Of a stretch of DNA of 64,000 nucleotides, positions 34,985 to 47,744 are shown piece after piece; position 1 is the first letter of the stretch, and each line of letters starts with the position of its first letter. Source of the DNA: Sipunculus nudus. Taxonomy: Eukaryota; Annelida; Sipuncula; Golfingiida; Sipunculidae. The stretch is from assembly GCA_026874595.1 (NCBI GenBank), contig CM049317.1, forward strand, positions 27,961,401 to 28,025,400. Reading direction: 5' to 3'. The notes under the pieces were generated by a model that did no database searches, had not been told where the DNA came from, and saw only the letters and a program-made list of their open reading frames with translations. A program made the translations under genes and the position numbers.

Positions 34985-36301
34985 TAGATAGGCTGTTGCA
35001 CAAACTGTACTAAAATAGTGCGAATGTGTACAAATTGTAAAAAGCGTAAACGATGTGTTGAAGTACGCCCAGATGATGGCTTGTACTGTGTAGAGTGGGC
35101 CACGGAAAGGTGGCCAAATATCTATAAGAAACCAAAACAAAATGAAACAGATAATGGTAGTGTTAATAATAATGAAAGAGAGTCTGTTAAACCTAAGAAT
35201 AGAGCCAGTAACATTACTGATGATGATATACCTGTACTCTGTGACTGTATTTGTAACAATGTACTGTATTATGTTCAATACTATATACACAGGGCCACAT
35301 CTGATAATGTTCGTAATGTTATATGTAAGTTCTATGGACAAGATGAAATCAGAGATGCAAAAAATCCTGTTATACAAAGTAGCTGGTGTGGATGTATTGG
35401 GAGCTCCACCTAGCAGGTTGACCTCAGCCACCAGAACATCTAGAGAGGCAGATGCTGGTGATATAATATCAGCTTTCCAAAAGCTTGATGGTTTGAATGT
35501 AGATCTCCCAAAAATTGCGGCATGTAACCTTGATAGGCTTCCTAAATTTGCCCCTGAGCAGATGGAGCATATGGCACTGCTAGATATTATAAATAACTTG
35601 GATCAGAGACTGAAGTTAATGGAGGTAAAATCTGAGCAAACTATAGACTCAGTTGCTGCCCTGCAGGTTACTGTGCAGCAGGGGCTTCTTGAAAATGATA
35701 AGGCCAGGCAGGTCTGACAAGCTAGGGAGGAGCTGGGTCTAAACCAAACACCTGATGTTACCACTGTCGGTGTGTCAAAGTCATTCACTGATGTAGTTAG
35801 GGATGGCTACCGCAGTTCTGAGGTTGACCGTAGGCATTCTGTCAACGGTGTTAAGGATGGACAGGTAAACTCTTACTCCCATGTAGACTCACTACCACAT
35901 GTGAAGGAAAAGGATGATGAGTTTCAGTTCCAGAGGCAGGAAAAGCGGCGACAGATGAAAAGAAATAAACCTACAGTAGTTGGGAAAATGTACATGAATC
36001 AATTAAAGGTGGTCCAAGTACTGTAGACATATTTGTAAACAGAGTCAGTAATGATGTTCAGGATGATGAACTGAAAGAATATATTGTAAATGAAGGAGTA
36101 AATATATTGCAAATTGAAAAAGTGTCTCATGAAGAATATATGATGAAGTCATACAAGGTGCAGATACGGGTAAATGATATAGAAAAGGTAATGGATGCAG
36201 ATTTTTGGCCAGAGGGCATTGGGCGTAGAATATTTTTTACAAGAAGGCGTGACAATAGCAATAGTTGTAAAAATAATCTGCATTGCTTAAGGCGGCACTG
36301 A
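34985..36301 (+). pseudogene. LINE ORF1 (unit 2), zinc-finger type, broken
   Basis: It starts MCTNCKKRKRC...GLYC, a Cys-rich finger, then CDCICNNVLYYVQYYI. A frameshift at the A-run near 35361 moves the reading to GVDVLGAPPSRLTSATR. A TGA at about 35715 (after NDKARQV) and a frame break near 36020 follow; the last block holds KSYKVQIRVNDIEKVMDADFW, an RNA-binding-like C-terminus. The frameshift and the TGA are shared with the unit 3 copy. Confidence 0.7.
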
Positions 36302-39300
36302 CAACTCCTACAAAACTCAGTTGTATATCATATAACCCTACGGGTGTTATCAATGATACAAAAAGATCATATATAGGGAACCTTATTGAAACAAACCATG
36401 TTGATTTTATATTTTTGCAAGAGACCTGGTTGCTTGGTGAACGAGAGCCATTACTAGCCACTATTCATAAGGATTTTATGTTTAATGCTCAGACAGGTAT
36501 GGACAGCTCAAAGGATATAATGTGTGGTCGCCCATACGGTGGAGTGGCCATCCTATGGCACCAGTCACTCTCAGGCCGTGTGCATACTGTCAGATTTTTT
36601 TAATGTTATATTAATTCGTATTTATTTGCCGTGTGACAATCGATCACAAACAGAAGCTGATCAGGAATTTATTGGTACTTTGAGTGAGCTTCAGCATATT
36701 TTAGAAACACATGATGCAAAAGCTGTTATCATTGGTGGAGATTGTAATGTTGATCTTAATAGATCTAATGCTCACACAAGGTACTTAAAAAGTTTTTGCA
36801 GCACCCATCAACTATATTTTGCTTGGGACAGTCCAGATGCTGTGCTAGATCATACTTTTATGAATTGTAAGGGAGTGGGCATATCTACTATCGATCACCT
36901 TATATGTTCCGGTAATATTTACAAGTCTATCTCACATGTTGGAATAATCGATGATCCATTGAACGCTTCCAGGAATAGTCATGTATTTTTTAAACTTAAT
37001 ATTGATGCAGGTCAGTATTACATGGTGAATAATATGATGACTTTCAAGAAAACACAAATTGATTGGGTTAACACAACTGAGAACGAGATCATAGAATATA
37101 AAAATGCTTTAGATATGAACCTTAAGGACATTTGCATCGCTAGTAATCTTTTGAAATGTATGGATAATGCGTGCTCATTATCTGAGCATAGGAGAAGTAT
37201 TGATGTTTTACATGCAGATATTGTGAATAGCTGTGTCAGTGCAAGTAATCAGTGTCTACCGTTTAAAAAAAACACCTAGGTGAAAACTTAAGCAAATACC
37301 ATACTGGTCGGAGCATGTTAAGCCTTTTAAAAAACAAGCACTTTTCTGGCATCGGCTGTGGATCCAAAATGATCGTCCAACTGTTGGACATGTAACCACT
37401 ACAAGACGTAGAACTCGAGCCCACTATCATCGGGCTGTGAAGCAGTGTAAACGAAATGAGGATATTTTACGAAAACAAAGGATGGCAGAAATGCTTTATA
37501 ACAGTTGTGATCGAGACCTGTGGGCGGAGATTAGGAAAATTAGATCAGGTGGTGCTGTGCAAACTAAGGTTGTTGACAATAAATGTTCATGTACTGAGAT
37601 TGCCAATCATTTTGGGAAAAAAAATACGAGAATTTGTATTATAGTCTCCATGACAACGCAGATGATCTTAATGCAATTGAAGATATGACAATGCAAAGGA
37701 TACATGTGAATGATAATTTTTGTGTAGATGTCTCAGATGTGAAAAGGGCGGTTAAGCATTTAAAGAGGGGAAAATCTGATGGCAGAAATATTTTACAATC
37801 TGACCATATAATTCAGGGCCCTGATTGTCTGTATGTTTATCTGTCAATTCTGTTTTAATTTATGATCTCCCATGGACATGTTCCCAAAGATATGAATACA
37901 TATGTAATTGTACCCATACCTAAAGATCGTAAGGGTGATCTCACGTGTAGTGACAATTATAGGGGTATCTCTTTAGCTAGTAGTTTGAGTAAGTTGCTCG
38001 ATATTGTAATCATCAATAGGACTGGAAATAAACTCAGTACCTCCTCATAACAGTTTGCATTTAAAAAAGGCCACTCAACTAACATGTGCACAGAAGTCCT
38101 AAAGGAAACAGTTGGACATTACCTTTGGATTGGTTCACCAGTGTATTCTTGTTTTGTTGATGCATCTCGTGCATTTGATAAAGTTAATATTCCTAAGTTG
38201 TTCGGAATGTTATTGGAACGAAATATTCAGCCTGCTATCATTCGGGTCCTAATTGATATGTACAAGACTCCTGTGATCAAAACTAAATGGGGTGGAGTTG
38301 AATCCGAAGAGTTTGGAGCCAGTAATGGTGTGCGGCAAGGAGGAGTCTTGTCTCCTAATCTGTTTACTATATATATGGATGAATTACTGAATCGGCATAG
38401 AAATAAAGGTATTGGATGTTATGTTGGTAGCCATTATGTAGGAGCAGTAGGCTATGCTGATGATCTCACATTGTTAAGCCCCAGTAGGTCAGGCCTTCAA
38501 GAAATGTTGAAAGAATGTGAACGTTTTGCAATAGAATATGATATGGTTTTCAATCCAAAGAAAACAAAATGTGTTTTGTTCAAAAAAGGTTCAGAAGGTA
38601 AGCCAGAAAACGTTTGCTTAAATGGTGTTCCTATAGGATGGGAGGAATCTGTGCAGTACCTAGGAAATATGGTAAGCTCAGACTTATCAGATCATTATGA
38701 TATAATAAATAAAAGGGGCAAATTTATCTCAAGCTTTAATGTTCTAATGTCTAACTTTGGATGTCTGTCGACGAGGGTTGTAAATAAGCTATTTCATTCC
38801 TTTTGTTGTTCATTCTATGGCTGTCAGTCCTGGATATTACAGCATAAATCAATAGAAAAATTATGTACATCTTATAACAAGGCTTTGCGTCATATTTGGC
38901 ATTTGCCATATAACTCACACAGGAGTATTGTTCATGGTCTTGCAGGGTCTTCTTCATTGATAAATATATTGATTGCACGCTTTATCACATTTTTATGCAC
39001 TATGTATACTGTTGGAAATAATATTGTACAGTTCTTAGCTAAAAGAGCTTAGTATACATCTTTCGGTGTATTTGGAAACAATCTACGATATCTTGAAAGT
39101 GATATGGATAAATATGGAATGTGGGGTGACACTGGTAATCTTAATACCCTAAAGAGTCACTATCAAAAGATACCAAGGTCTGTTAACATAGAATTAATAT
39201 CGGAATTAACTGATTGTAAAGACGGAATAAGTACGTCACACTTAACAACTGAGGAAGTGAACGTGCTGATTAATGTGTTGTCTACTGTTGAGGTGATGTC

Positions 39301-39310
39301 TCTGGACTGA
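36289..39310 (+). pseudogene. LINE ORF2: endonuclease + reverse transcriptase (unit 2)
   Basis: The endonuclease shows FIFLQETWLL, VIIGGDCNVDLN and STIDHLICS. The RT shows NYRGISLASSLSKLLD, motif A SCFVDASRAFDKVN, motif B NGVRQGGVLSPNLF and motif C GYADDLTLL, so the catalytic residues remain. Lesions private to unit 2: ATG of ORF2 changed to AAG (near 36289), about 48 bases lost at 36590-36600, TAA near 37858 and TAA near 38048. Shared with unit 3: an in-frame TAG at 39050 before the last 86 codons (ending VEVMSLD). Confidence 0.8.
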
Positions 39311-40057
39311 AGGATCCTATATCTGTATTTTGATTTGCATTTTCGTTGTTTGTTTGTTTGATTTTTATTGTATACAATCAATGTACTCTGTTGTGGTACG
39401 AATTAAGATATATATATAACTTAACAAAAAGTTGATCATGCGAGGTTCCTGCATCTTTTATGCAGTCCATAAAAATGCTCCATCACTACGACAGCTAGGA
39501 ATCTATACAAATATTCTCATAATCAGCATTTTAAGCTGAGCCCCGTGACTAAAGGTTTTGCCTAAGAAGCGTACAAATGCTTAGATCCTTGCTGAGGAAA
39601 AACCCGCTTACCGCTTAGTGAGCAGTTAGGTCCAGTCAATAGATCATAACCGAGGTTATCTTTGAGTATACAATATTAAAATTGGACTAAACGAAACATC
39701 CAAACTGAGTGCTTTATATCATTACCCCGTACCGGAAAGTGAGATTGTGCGCTGTAAATCCTTATATTTTAATATTTATACCGAGATACATTTGAAGTGA
39801 TTGCAACTTTGGTTTATTAATATTAGAATATGGTAGGATAACTTTTTTTTAAATAGACAATGTTAATCAGTTTTATCTTCCTCTCTTAAATTATCCCTGA
39901 TAATACCGTGAAAATAAATGCTCTATCATGCGCAAACATCCAATAACAGCCGTTGAAACCAGCCAGTAACGTTTCTGATAAACACTGTGTACTTTTACCC
40001 ATTCCGTAACTATCGCATTTACGTAGGTCAAGTATATTCTGTTCATATAAAATCTAA

Positions 40058-40063
40058 TATAAA
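40058..40063 (+). promoter_or_regulatory. Candidate TATA box, copy B
   Basis: TATAAAG 150 bases before the ATG, same spacing as in copies A and C. Confidence 0.35.
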
Positions 40064-40207
40064 GCTAACATCACGTTTCATATATCCTGATAGTGTGTGT
40101 AAGCTATCAGCAGAAAGGGAAACATTGTGATTATTTAATCAGTTGTTATTACAGTCTGCTCCGGTATCACTTGTCCATTAACAACAACATATCACATGCA
40201 GTTCACC

Positions 40208-43200
40208 ATGGACTCCCTTCCCTGCAGGTTCTGTATTATAGTCGTTATGCCAATGCTTCAAGTGTCTACACAGAACGTTACTGGTAAGTTTTCTTTTATT
40301 ATTTCTCTGTCCCCCTTAACCAACACATTGATTCTTTATTTTAAACTGTAGTTATATGAGTCATTGAAACCCGTTATCCCTCTGATATATTGAGAAGCCT
40401 AGCTATATTCATTCTGATTATTCACGGACAGATTAGCGGGTAACATTTATATCATATGAACAAAGTACATGTTATTATAACGTATACCTTTACAAATCAA
40501 TTTGCGAAAAGAGTTCCACTTTTCCTTATTTGAAAATATCCTAACATTTGAGAAAATGATATCAAGTTAGTTGAGAATGTGGAACATATTGACAAACTAT
40601 TGAGCTCATAGGACTAGAAGTTTCCATTAGCATGACTCTGTTCTTTACATTCATATTTAAACATACTGAATTCTGTTAAGAAGACCACTTGAATTTCATT
40701 GGTTATTGTACCTTTTACCGAATATCTTGTCTACACATTTTGATGTAATTGAACAAATCAATGTTGAGATATGAACATGCGCACAGAACCATCATAATTT
40801 TTTCAAGCAATAGAAGTCACTTTCCGTAAGTGATTGAGAACTAAATTAATTCTGGATATCTGGGAGGGATTAATTTGTCATAATTAAGTCTGACCTGCTG
40901 ACCTCTAAGTTGCAATGCTTACCCACGCACGAATAACCATATTATTTTACCAGATTTTTATTATAATGTTAAATAAAACCCTTGGTCTGACGGCGTATGT
41001 TCAAGGTAAGAAAACACAACAACACATTTTTTTTCACTCGAGGAAGTGGCTCGTACTTCTCCTTCGTGTATAATAACTTTGGTGGAAAAGGTTTCCTGTG
41101 GTATTGGATGTTATCAAACTCTGTAATGGTTGCTACAGGATTTATATCAATGTCCAAAAGCGCCAGTATAACGGATTTATAAAATAAATCCCATTTCAGA
41201 TTACACCATTTCAACCAGGAAGGATAACTTAGACTGTATGTGTAAAATGTGTTTGTTCCAGAAGTGTATGCACATCATTTTAATGAATGGCTACATAATA
41301 ACAGGTACCATTGTAGATATAAATAACCTTTGTATATAATAGCATCATTTATTAAACTTTTTAAATAGCCGTGAGCTGTTTCCCATAGCAAAGAAGCACC
41401 TAAAATTTTTATACAGAAGCAGCCTCAGGGCTACTTATTATTATAACTTTTTATTTTCCTGATTTTCACCAGCAAATGTTCAAAGAATGACGTATGAAGA
41501 CGCCAAAGCTACTTGTAGAAGACAAAATATGTCTTTGCCTTTAGAAATAGGAGATTATTCTGACATTAAAGGTGTCACATTCTGGTTATACCTGGAGCAA
41601 AAAGAGCTTCATCGCTGGCAAACTGGAAATGTAACAGACACATATAGTAAGTACGGTGTATCTATTATGTCTATGTTTCTTAAAATGCTTCTTTTGTTTA
41701 TTTATTTGTATCCTTTCTGTATATATCTTTATATTCCTCTCGTACTTCAATGCTGAGATTTACACGTCCAAGTAGTTTGCTGAATACCCCTAATACTTGC
41801 AGGTTTATCACATAATGTGTCAACTAAAGAAAACAAATGCAAAGTTCTATACAAATCAGGGATAAACGAAATGGACTGCTTCAGTCACGGCCTTGGAGCC
41901 CTCTGTTTGACAGGTATGGATATTGTCGATACCAATGACACTTTATTCCTTAAAATGTACCGACTTTCCCCCTTCCTATCAGGCTCATGTAAATTGCATC
42001 GTATTGTCTGTGTTATTTTAGGATGCACCCCTTGCCATTCATGGGAATGCATTCGAATCAATGCCTCTGCATGTTTCCGTGTCCGTTGTAAATTACATAA
42101 CTGGTTCCAAGCCCGAGAGGTCTGCTGGGCGGTGGGTGGCGTTCTTTGGGATGGTGGTGATCTTTCTCTTGGGAGTGAACTTTGGCAGTGCAAGGAATAT
42201 TGGCTGTCATATCATACAGTAGAGTGGGTCACAGGGGGTATACTTCTTTTTACTTAACATACATTACATGCTATAATTTTGCTTTGAATGTTGACCAGCA
42301 TGGCATGAATACATATGGATAAATCATAACATTTAGATTTCGTATTGTCATTTCAAATTATTGTCAGCAAAATTGCGATATTTCTATACCAAAACTGGAT
42401 ACTCTCGTCCTACGTCTCGATACTACCCAACTCAATTGGATTTAAATTTCAAAACTTTTAACCCGCTTAATGTACCTCAACATTACTTTTGTTTTTCTTT
42501 CTGGTGAGCAATCTTATAATATATCTGATATATCTGATCACCTGTTTTTTGTATTATTTCGTAAACGGCAAAAAGAATTTTAAGGTATAATTATAAAGGT
42601 TTGATATTGATATTACAAATGGGCCTTTGCCCCTCATAGGAATATTAAAACAAGCAAATTTCAGTTTAACAATAATGTTGTAACAGAAGCCCCAAATTAC
42701 AAGATCCCAACTGAGACTAACTGGAAGCCGAATGCGATATGGGGGAAATACAAGAACTGTGCCGTGGTTAATACTACTGGGCGCATGTGGTGGAGACCAG
42801 CCAACTGTATGGATCTCCAAACGGTTGTGTGCATAAACAGTAAGTAGCGGTGTCACATTTTCATGAAAAAAAATCCTACATTTTCTGCCTTTATTTATGC
42901 TAAAGGAATATCAATGAGGTATCTTCTACTATTATTTATTCACCACAAGGAGTGTTGAAATTTTCAGGCTTCGTCAACTTATCTAAACTTTCCATGTACA
43001 TTAACATTCACGTACCAACGAATGTGTACTACTCAGTTATTCCCAGAAAAAAATGAAAACGCACTTTACATTTAGAAATTATTGATTTAGAAATGTAATT
43101 TTTATATTGCAGAATCGTCACACGTAACTTTTCGAGAAAATGCAGACTTGTCTTCCACGGTCGAATACAAGTGGAATGTTTCTGGTAAACAATTAACGTT

Positions 43201-44174
43201 TGAGAATATATCTCTTAACATGTAATCTAGAGTTAAAGAGGTGTCACATTTTTTTTTTCTTTTAGGTTTTTCTTATCAAATTTTGATTTTGTTACCGTTT
43301 ATAGGAGTAGCAAACAGACGCCTTCTTCCTACAATAAGGCACTGAATCTTATTATAGACCATACACACATCAAAATATCAATTTGCCTAAATTACTAATG
43401 CTTGAATGGACAGTACTTTAAACGAAATTCTGATATTTTTAATGGCTCCATTTTAAGTAATTCAAGAAGCCCGTAATGACATCTATGTCTGCTTGAATGA
43501 TTGAATATGACATTTCTGTTTTACGGTATTATGAAATATGATACATATAGTTAAGTTAAAAAATACCCATAGCTATTCACCCAATGTTGATACCTCTTGA
43601 ATTCAGGCACGACTTCAATGATCAATAAAAAGAATCTGCCACGGTCAAGACCAAGCAAGGTTTTCCGTAAATATTTACATTTTTGCTCATTACTGCTATC
43701 CTAATATCATAAATGTTATTTACATTATATTCTTATGACTGCCATAATTTAATTAGTTGTTATTATATTTACTAATAATTAACATACACAGTTTATTTTA
43801 TGGAGCCTCACATCATTAATATTAGTATATATTTTTACTTTTACTAGTACTTCAGTTTTTATTTATCAATCATGTTGTATCTCAGAATGTATTTAGTCGT
43901 GGGTATCCAAGTAACAGTAACCATCTTAACAATATACATTTGATTTCTATGGCAAGGGAATTTTGCAGAAAGAATCCGAACAGTGACCCGTTTCGTCACA
44001 TTCAAACTACAAAACTTATAATTTATATTTTTACAAGCAGAATATCCATACATAAATAAAGTTCAGTCATTTTACACAATAGAACATGAGCTGTCGTGGT
44101 TTCTGCTGGCCTGTGCTGTGGTAGGTGGTTTGGGAGCCTTATCGTCAGCAGTAATTGCAATGCTTCGTTGTTAG
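40208..44174 (+). CDS. Receptor copy B: two CTLDs plus TM helix, tail lost by stop codon
   Basis: Exons 40208-40283, 41473-41646, 41803-41913, 42022-42237, 42687-42839, 43113-43184, 44083-44174 = 894 nt, 297 residues, with every exon size and phase as in copy A up to exon 7. No disabling change occurs before the membrane. The codon after LRC, AAG in copy A, is TAG at 44172-44174, so the product would be anchored but tailless. About 25 codons differ from A in amino acid, mostly in the ectodomain; sequon NCT of CTLD 2 is lost (NCM). Intron 1 is 1.2 kb here. It may be a decoy-type receptor or an early pseudogene. Confidence 0.7.
41473..41913 (+). CDS. Copy B exons 2 and 3: CTLD 1
   Basis: Same structure as copy A with several replacements in exon 2: VQRM for FQRV, K for I in EQKELH, WQT for SQS, Y for F before the donor. 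By eye exon 2 has one silent change against seven changed codons. Exon 3 has G-I for R-V. Confidence 0.7.
42022..42839 (+). CDS. Copy B exons 4 and 5: CTLD 2
   Basis: Exon 4 (42022-42237) keeps all Cys and WFQAREVCWAVGGVLWD. Exon 5 (42687-42839) reads WGKYKNCAVV, WWRPANC, VVCIN. The phase-keeping acceptor 'ttgtaacag' is conserved, which supports the exon 5 start chosen for copy A. Confidence 0.7.
44083..44174 (+). CDS. Copy B exon 7: TM helix ending in TAG
   Basis: The helix sequence is identical to copy A at the protein level. One A-to-T change (copy A 18938) turns AAG into TAG and also turns the alternative donor GTAAGG into the weaker GTTAGG. The normal donor 'tccag/gtaatt' downstream is intact, so mRNA may still splice to exon 8 as 3' UTR. 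Confidence 0.75.
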
Positions 44175-44540
44175 GCACTATCCAGGTAATTAATCCATGT
44201 TCATCATCACACAGCATTTGGATGTTTTCATCACCAACACGGCAAATAAATTATAAAAGAGGAACGAAATTCCTGAATTTTTCATAACAGACTGAATAAA
44301 GTTTCAAACAAAATCCGTGTAGCGTCACATCCGTGTAGCTCCTTCTTACTGGACTGTTATAGCAGTAGAGAGATATCTCGGAAGTGTATACTGGAAACAG
44401 GGAAAAACAACTGATTATTTTATCGTATTTCCTGTTAACCTTCAAACTAAGAGTATCTCTTTTAAAAACATGAGTGAAGCCTGTATTTACGTTATTTTTA
44501 ATTTTTATGTAACTTTTTGATATTCTTATTTTTATATCAG

Positions 44541-44638
44541 GTCTGGTCTTAATAACTCATCGAGCGACCAAGAAGTGCAACAACTGGGGTGCTTCGAAGA
44601 AGAGGGTCAATATTCAGAAGTTTCAAGTGTTTAATTAA
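44541..44638 (+). pseudogene. Copy B tail exon, unchanged but downstream of the stop
   Basis: Base-for-base the same as the copy A tail exon over its coding length, with an intact acceptor 'tatatcag'. It can be translated only if the TAG is skipped or if the weak GTTAGG donor is used to reach the basic frame. Confidence 0.6.
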
Positions 44639-47600
44639 TATCCCCTAGGGAACAGATTCATAAGGTTTACTTGTGTCACGTGTTTAGGTATATAAAGTTG
44701 TTTCCTCTTCAGGCGTTGTAACAAAATACTATTTAACATTATCTAAAAATGTGTGATTCTGGAACTGTTTATAAGAGACGAATAAACTATGGAGCTTATG
44801 GTAGTATATATCTTGTACTATTTACTATTTTGCTTATATTTTAAAATTTGTCACATCTAACGAACATGACTCCTGTATCGCATTTTAAGTTAACTTGCTT
44901 GTTTGTTGCAAATTAAATATTAATAATGTTACCGCCCGTAACTGATTGTTAAAGTTGTCAAAACACGGGCATATTTACTCATAATAGGCAACATGAAAAT
45001 AACCACCATAAGTAATATGATAAATTAAGCTAAATTTATCGTTTTAATAAAGATAATTGTCTGTAATACATAAAGCTTCCTACTGAGAATTTATAGTCGC
45101 AGTAGGAATCTATAACCGCCCTATATGTAAATTGGCATAATAAAGCGCTTTTGATCTTAGAGATATATTATTTAATTCATTCCAGCTGCCAATCATAAGG
45201 GCTCTGTTGTTTTAATTGATCTGCATACAAAAATCCTTTTTCGTTGTAATTTATCATGAATTAAGACAAACAATTATATTTGTTATTTATAAATCAGTAA
45301 CAAAGTATTGCAGAGGGTTTGATATAAAATTGTATCAATATATAGTATAAACAATTGGATCATTCAATCTCATTTGTATCAGGGATTTATTATTAAGAAG
45401 AGAAGGGATATAGAAGGAATCTTTTTTGAAGTAGGAAATTACATGTTCACGAAAGTCCACGTGTTACTGCATAATTCGAGATACCTAACATACTATATTT
45501 TATTTTATTGATACTACATTATTGAAACTGTATTATTGGGAGCATTCTGTCGAATAAGCCATTTCTTAAATTTACTGAAAAGTTCCTCCGCCTTAATATT
45601 TAAAAACAAACATTTCTGTAGTATCACAGTCGTTTACAACAGGGGTAAGTTGAATAAAATGCTCATAACTCCGTGTGATGGGAGTAAAATGTGTGATTAA
45701 TATTTCTGTTTTGTGTCATGTTACGAATTAAAATTTCGGAAACTGTGGAAGTACAGGATAATATGTCACTGGTCCTATATTCATATATGCTGCAGACTCT
45801 TTGAAATTCCCTTATGAACATTTTTTAAAAATTAATGTAGTACATGCACGCATTATTAGAAACATTGACCACATGTATCAATCTTCTGGAGTTGGTGCGG
45901 CCAGTGTTCATTTTTTTAAAGTAGCTGATTTTTCCGGGATGTATGCTAAGAGGATGGAAGAGCAAGGCGTAAGATAGAAAGCCGATTGATTGAAAGATAT
46001 AATACATCCCAAGGTTTTAGACATGCACTCTATCTTCGTTATCTTGATCACATCAGTATGATGTAAATCATTTTCAAAACAAATTCAGTAAAACATTTGG
46101 TTTTTAGTTTCATTGACCTAATTGGTAATTGTTTCGTTGTTACGTTTCTGTGTCTTCAGCATCTCTGCTCTGGCAACCTATGTACAGTAAAGTTTTCTCT
46201 TTATGTTAGCTTTTTTTGCCCCATTGCAGAATGACTGGGAAACTTGCTTTATCGCGCGAACATATATTAACAATCTATTTTTAATAGTATACTTTGACAT
46301 TATTATAACTGAATAAAACAGGTTATTACATAAAATTGGTAATATAGCCAGCAACTGTATAATAAAATATGCTTGAATATATTTAGAATGTATGGTAAGA
46401 AAGGGGAGTTTTTCTTCTGGAATTCAAACTCACCAATTTTCGGTTCTTTTTATCTTATGTGCAATGCTCAGTGTGATCTAGAATATTGAATAATTGTAAT
46501 TGCTTAAATGGGAGAAGTACACCCTATGTTATCTAGCTAAATATCTTATAAGGCAAACCAATATCTGACCAAGCTTTAGGTCTGCCGTGAAGATCCAATG
46601 AACCAGCTCTAAACAATGTATTATCAGTATGATCTTAAAACATAATTTAGTTACATCTTTATAAATAAATAAATATGCAAAATGTCAAAATTTTCTCATA
46701 ATCACTGCCCCATTAGACAAAGCGGCCCGGCGTACCCGGCTATCTGAGACGTGGCCCTAAGATTTTCCAATGCCTCGGAGGAGAATCAAGATAATTGCTG
46801 CAAGGCAAAAACAGGCGGGTTAAATTGCCCATGTAATAAAATTACAGCATACTCATCCTGAAGATATATATTTCATTGATGCGATCTGCTGACATATTAC
46901 CTAATGCTTCCTGCATTTTGATTGATCAAGATGAGCTGCTTGATTTTCGTCTCAGGATAACGGGCAGACTAAGCTGTAGTTGCTTATTTTTATTAAACAC
47001 TTTTTCTATTTTATTTTTCTATAAAATCTCCTTGTGACAACATACGATTCATGTTTAACACTGACGAGTTTAATATCAGTAAAGAACTGACAGAATTAGA
47101 GATACGATATTATCGCTTTTGAGAATGTAAAAATAATATTAATGAATTATGTACTATGAAAATTCCCTTTGACCTTAGTATTTACTGTAAATTGTACGGA
47201 TAAAAGTTCAATACAGTGGGATTGCTCTACTATTGAAGCATACACTGTTCTTTAATGTATACACTGCTTCATGACCGAAGGAGAGCAAACTACTATAATA
47301 GTTTATCAAAATGAATCTAACGTTGTACTAGCCATTTTAAATTTTATAACCTGCATTAATCTTCAAACAGAGACGAACCTACATTTATAAACAGTCCTTT
47401 TTTTTGGTTCACAAAATAAATGCACTAAATATAAAGGAACTTTTAAAAATAATTGCCACCCATTGCCAGATTGCCAGATAAGTTAAGCATTTGCTAACTT
47501 TATTTATAAGCAGGTCGCTACCGATGCTAAAGACAAAGCATAATTTTAAAATAAGCAGTTTATTAACCAGAATTCGTCTCCTAGCTACTAATAACAGCCA

Positions 47601-47744
47601 AAAGCACCGCTCGCCAAATGTAGTTTCGTATTTATTCTGGAAGGAAATTGGGCTTGGGCAACATACACTCACACAATTTAAAAAGATAAAATAACAGTTT
47701 TACTGGAATAAAATTCTAAACCTTCAAATTATCGGGACTGCATG
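44639..47744. other. Unit 2 spacer, no gene seen
   Basis: Matches unit 1 19393-24550 except for the missing 2.04-kb segment (junction near 46494). Only shadow ORFs of 60-90 codons are present. Confidence 0.45.
45046..45051 (+). terminator. Candidate polyadenylation signal, copy B
   Basis: AATAAA at the position matching that of copy A. Confidence 0.35.

Larger units (their letters stand above)
34640..39417 (+). mobile_element. Decayed non-LTR retrotransposon (unit 2 copy)
   Basis: Zinc-finger ORF1 followed by endonuclease/RT ORF2, jockey/CR1-like in layout, with a short-repeat 3' end ('gtttgtttgtttgattttta'). It interrupts sequence that is continuous in unit 1 near 10510. The same insertion is present in unit 3. 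Many stops and frameshifts make it inactive. Confidence 0.85.

Noticed and set aside
38084-39052. LINE RT in unit 2 as a working enzyme
   Set aside because: Catalytic motifs are intact but stops lie upstream (37858, 38048) and downstream (39050).
42368-42503. Possible extra exon between exons 4 and 5 of copy B with matching phases
   Set aside because: Copy A has a 10-base indel that breaks the frame and no better conservation than intron; the simpler phase-keeping acceptor at exon 5 explains the join.
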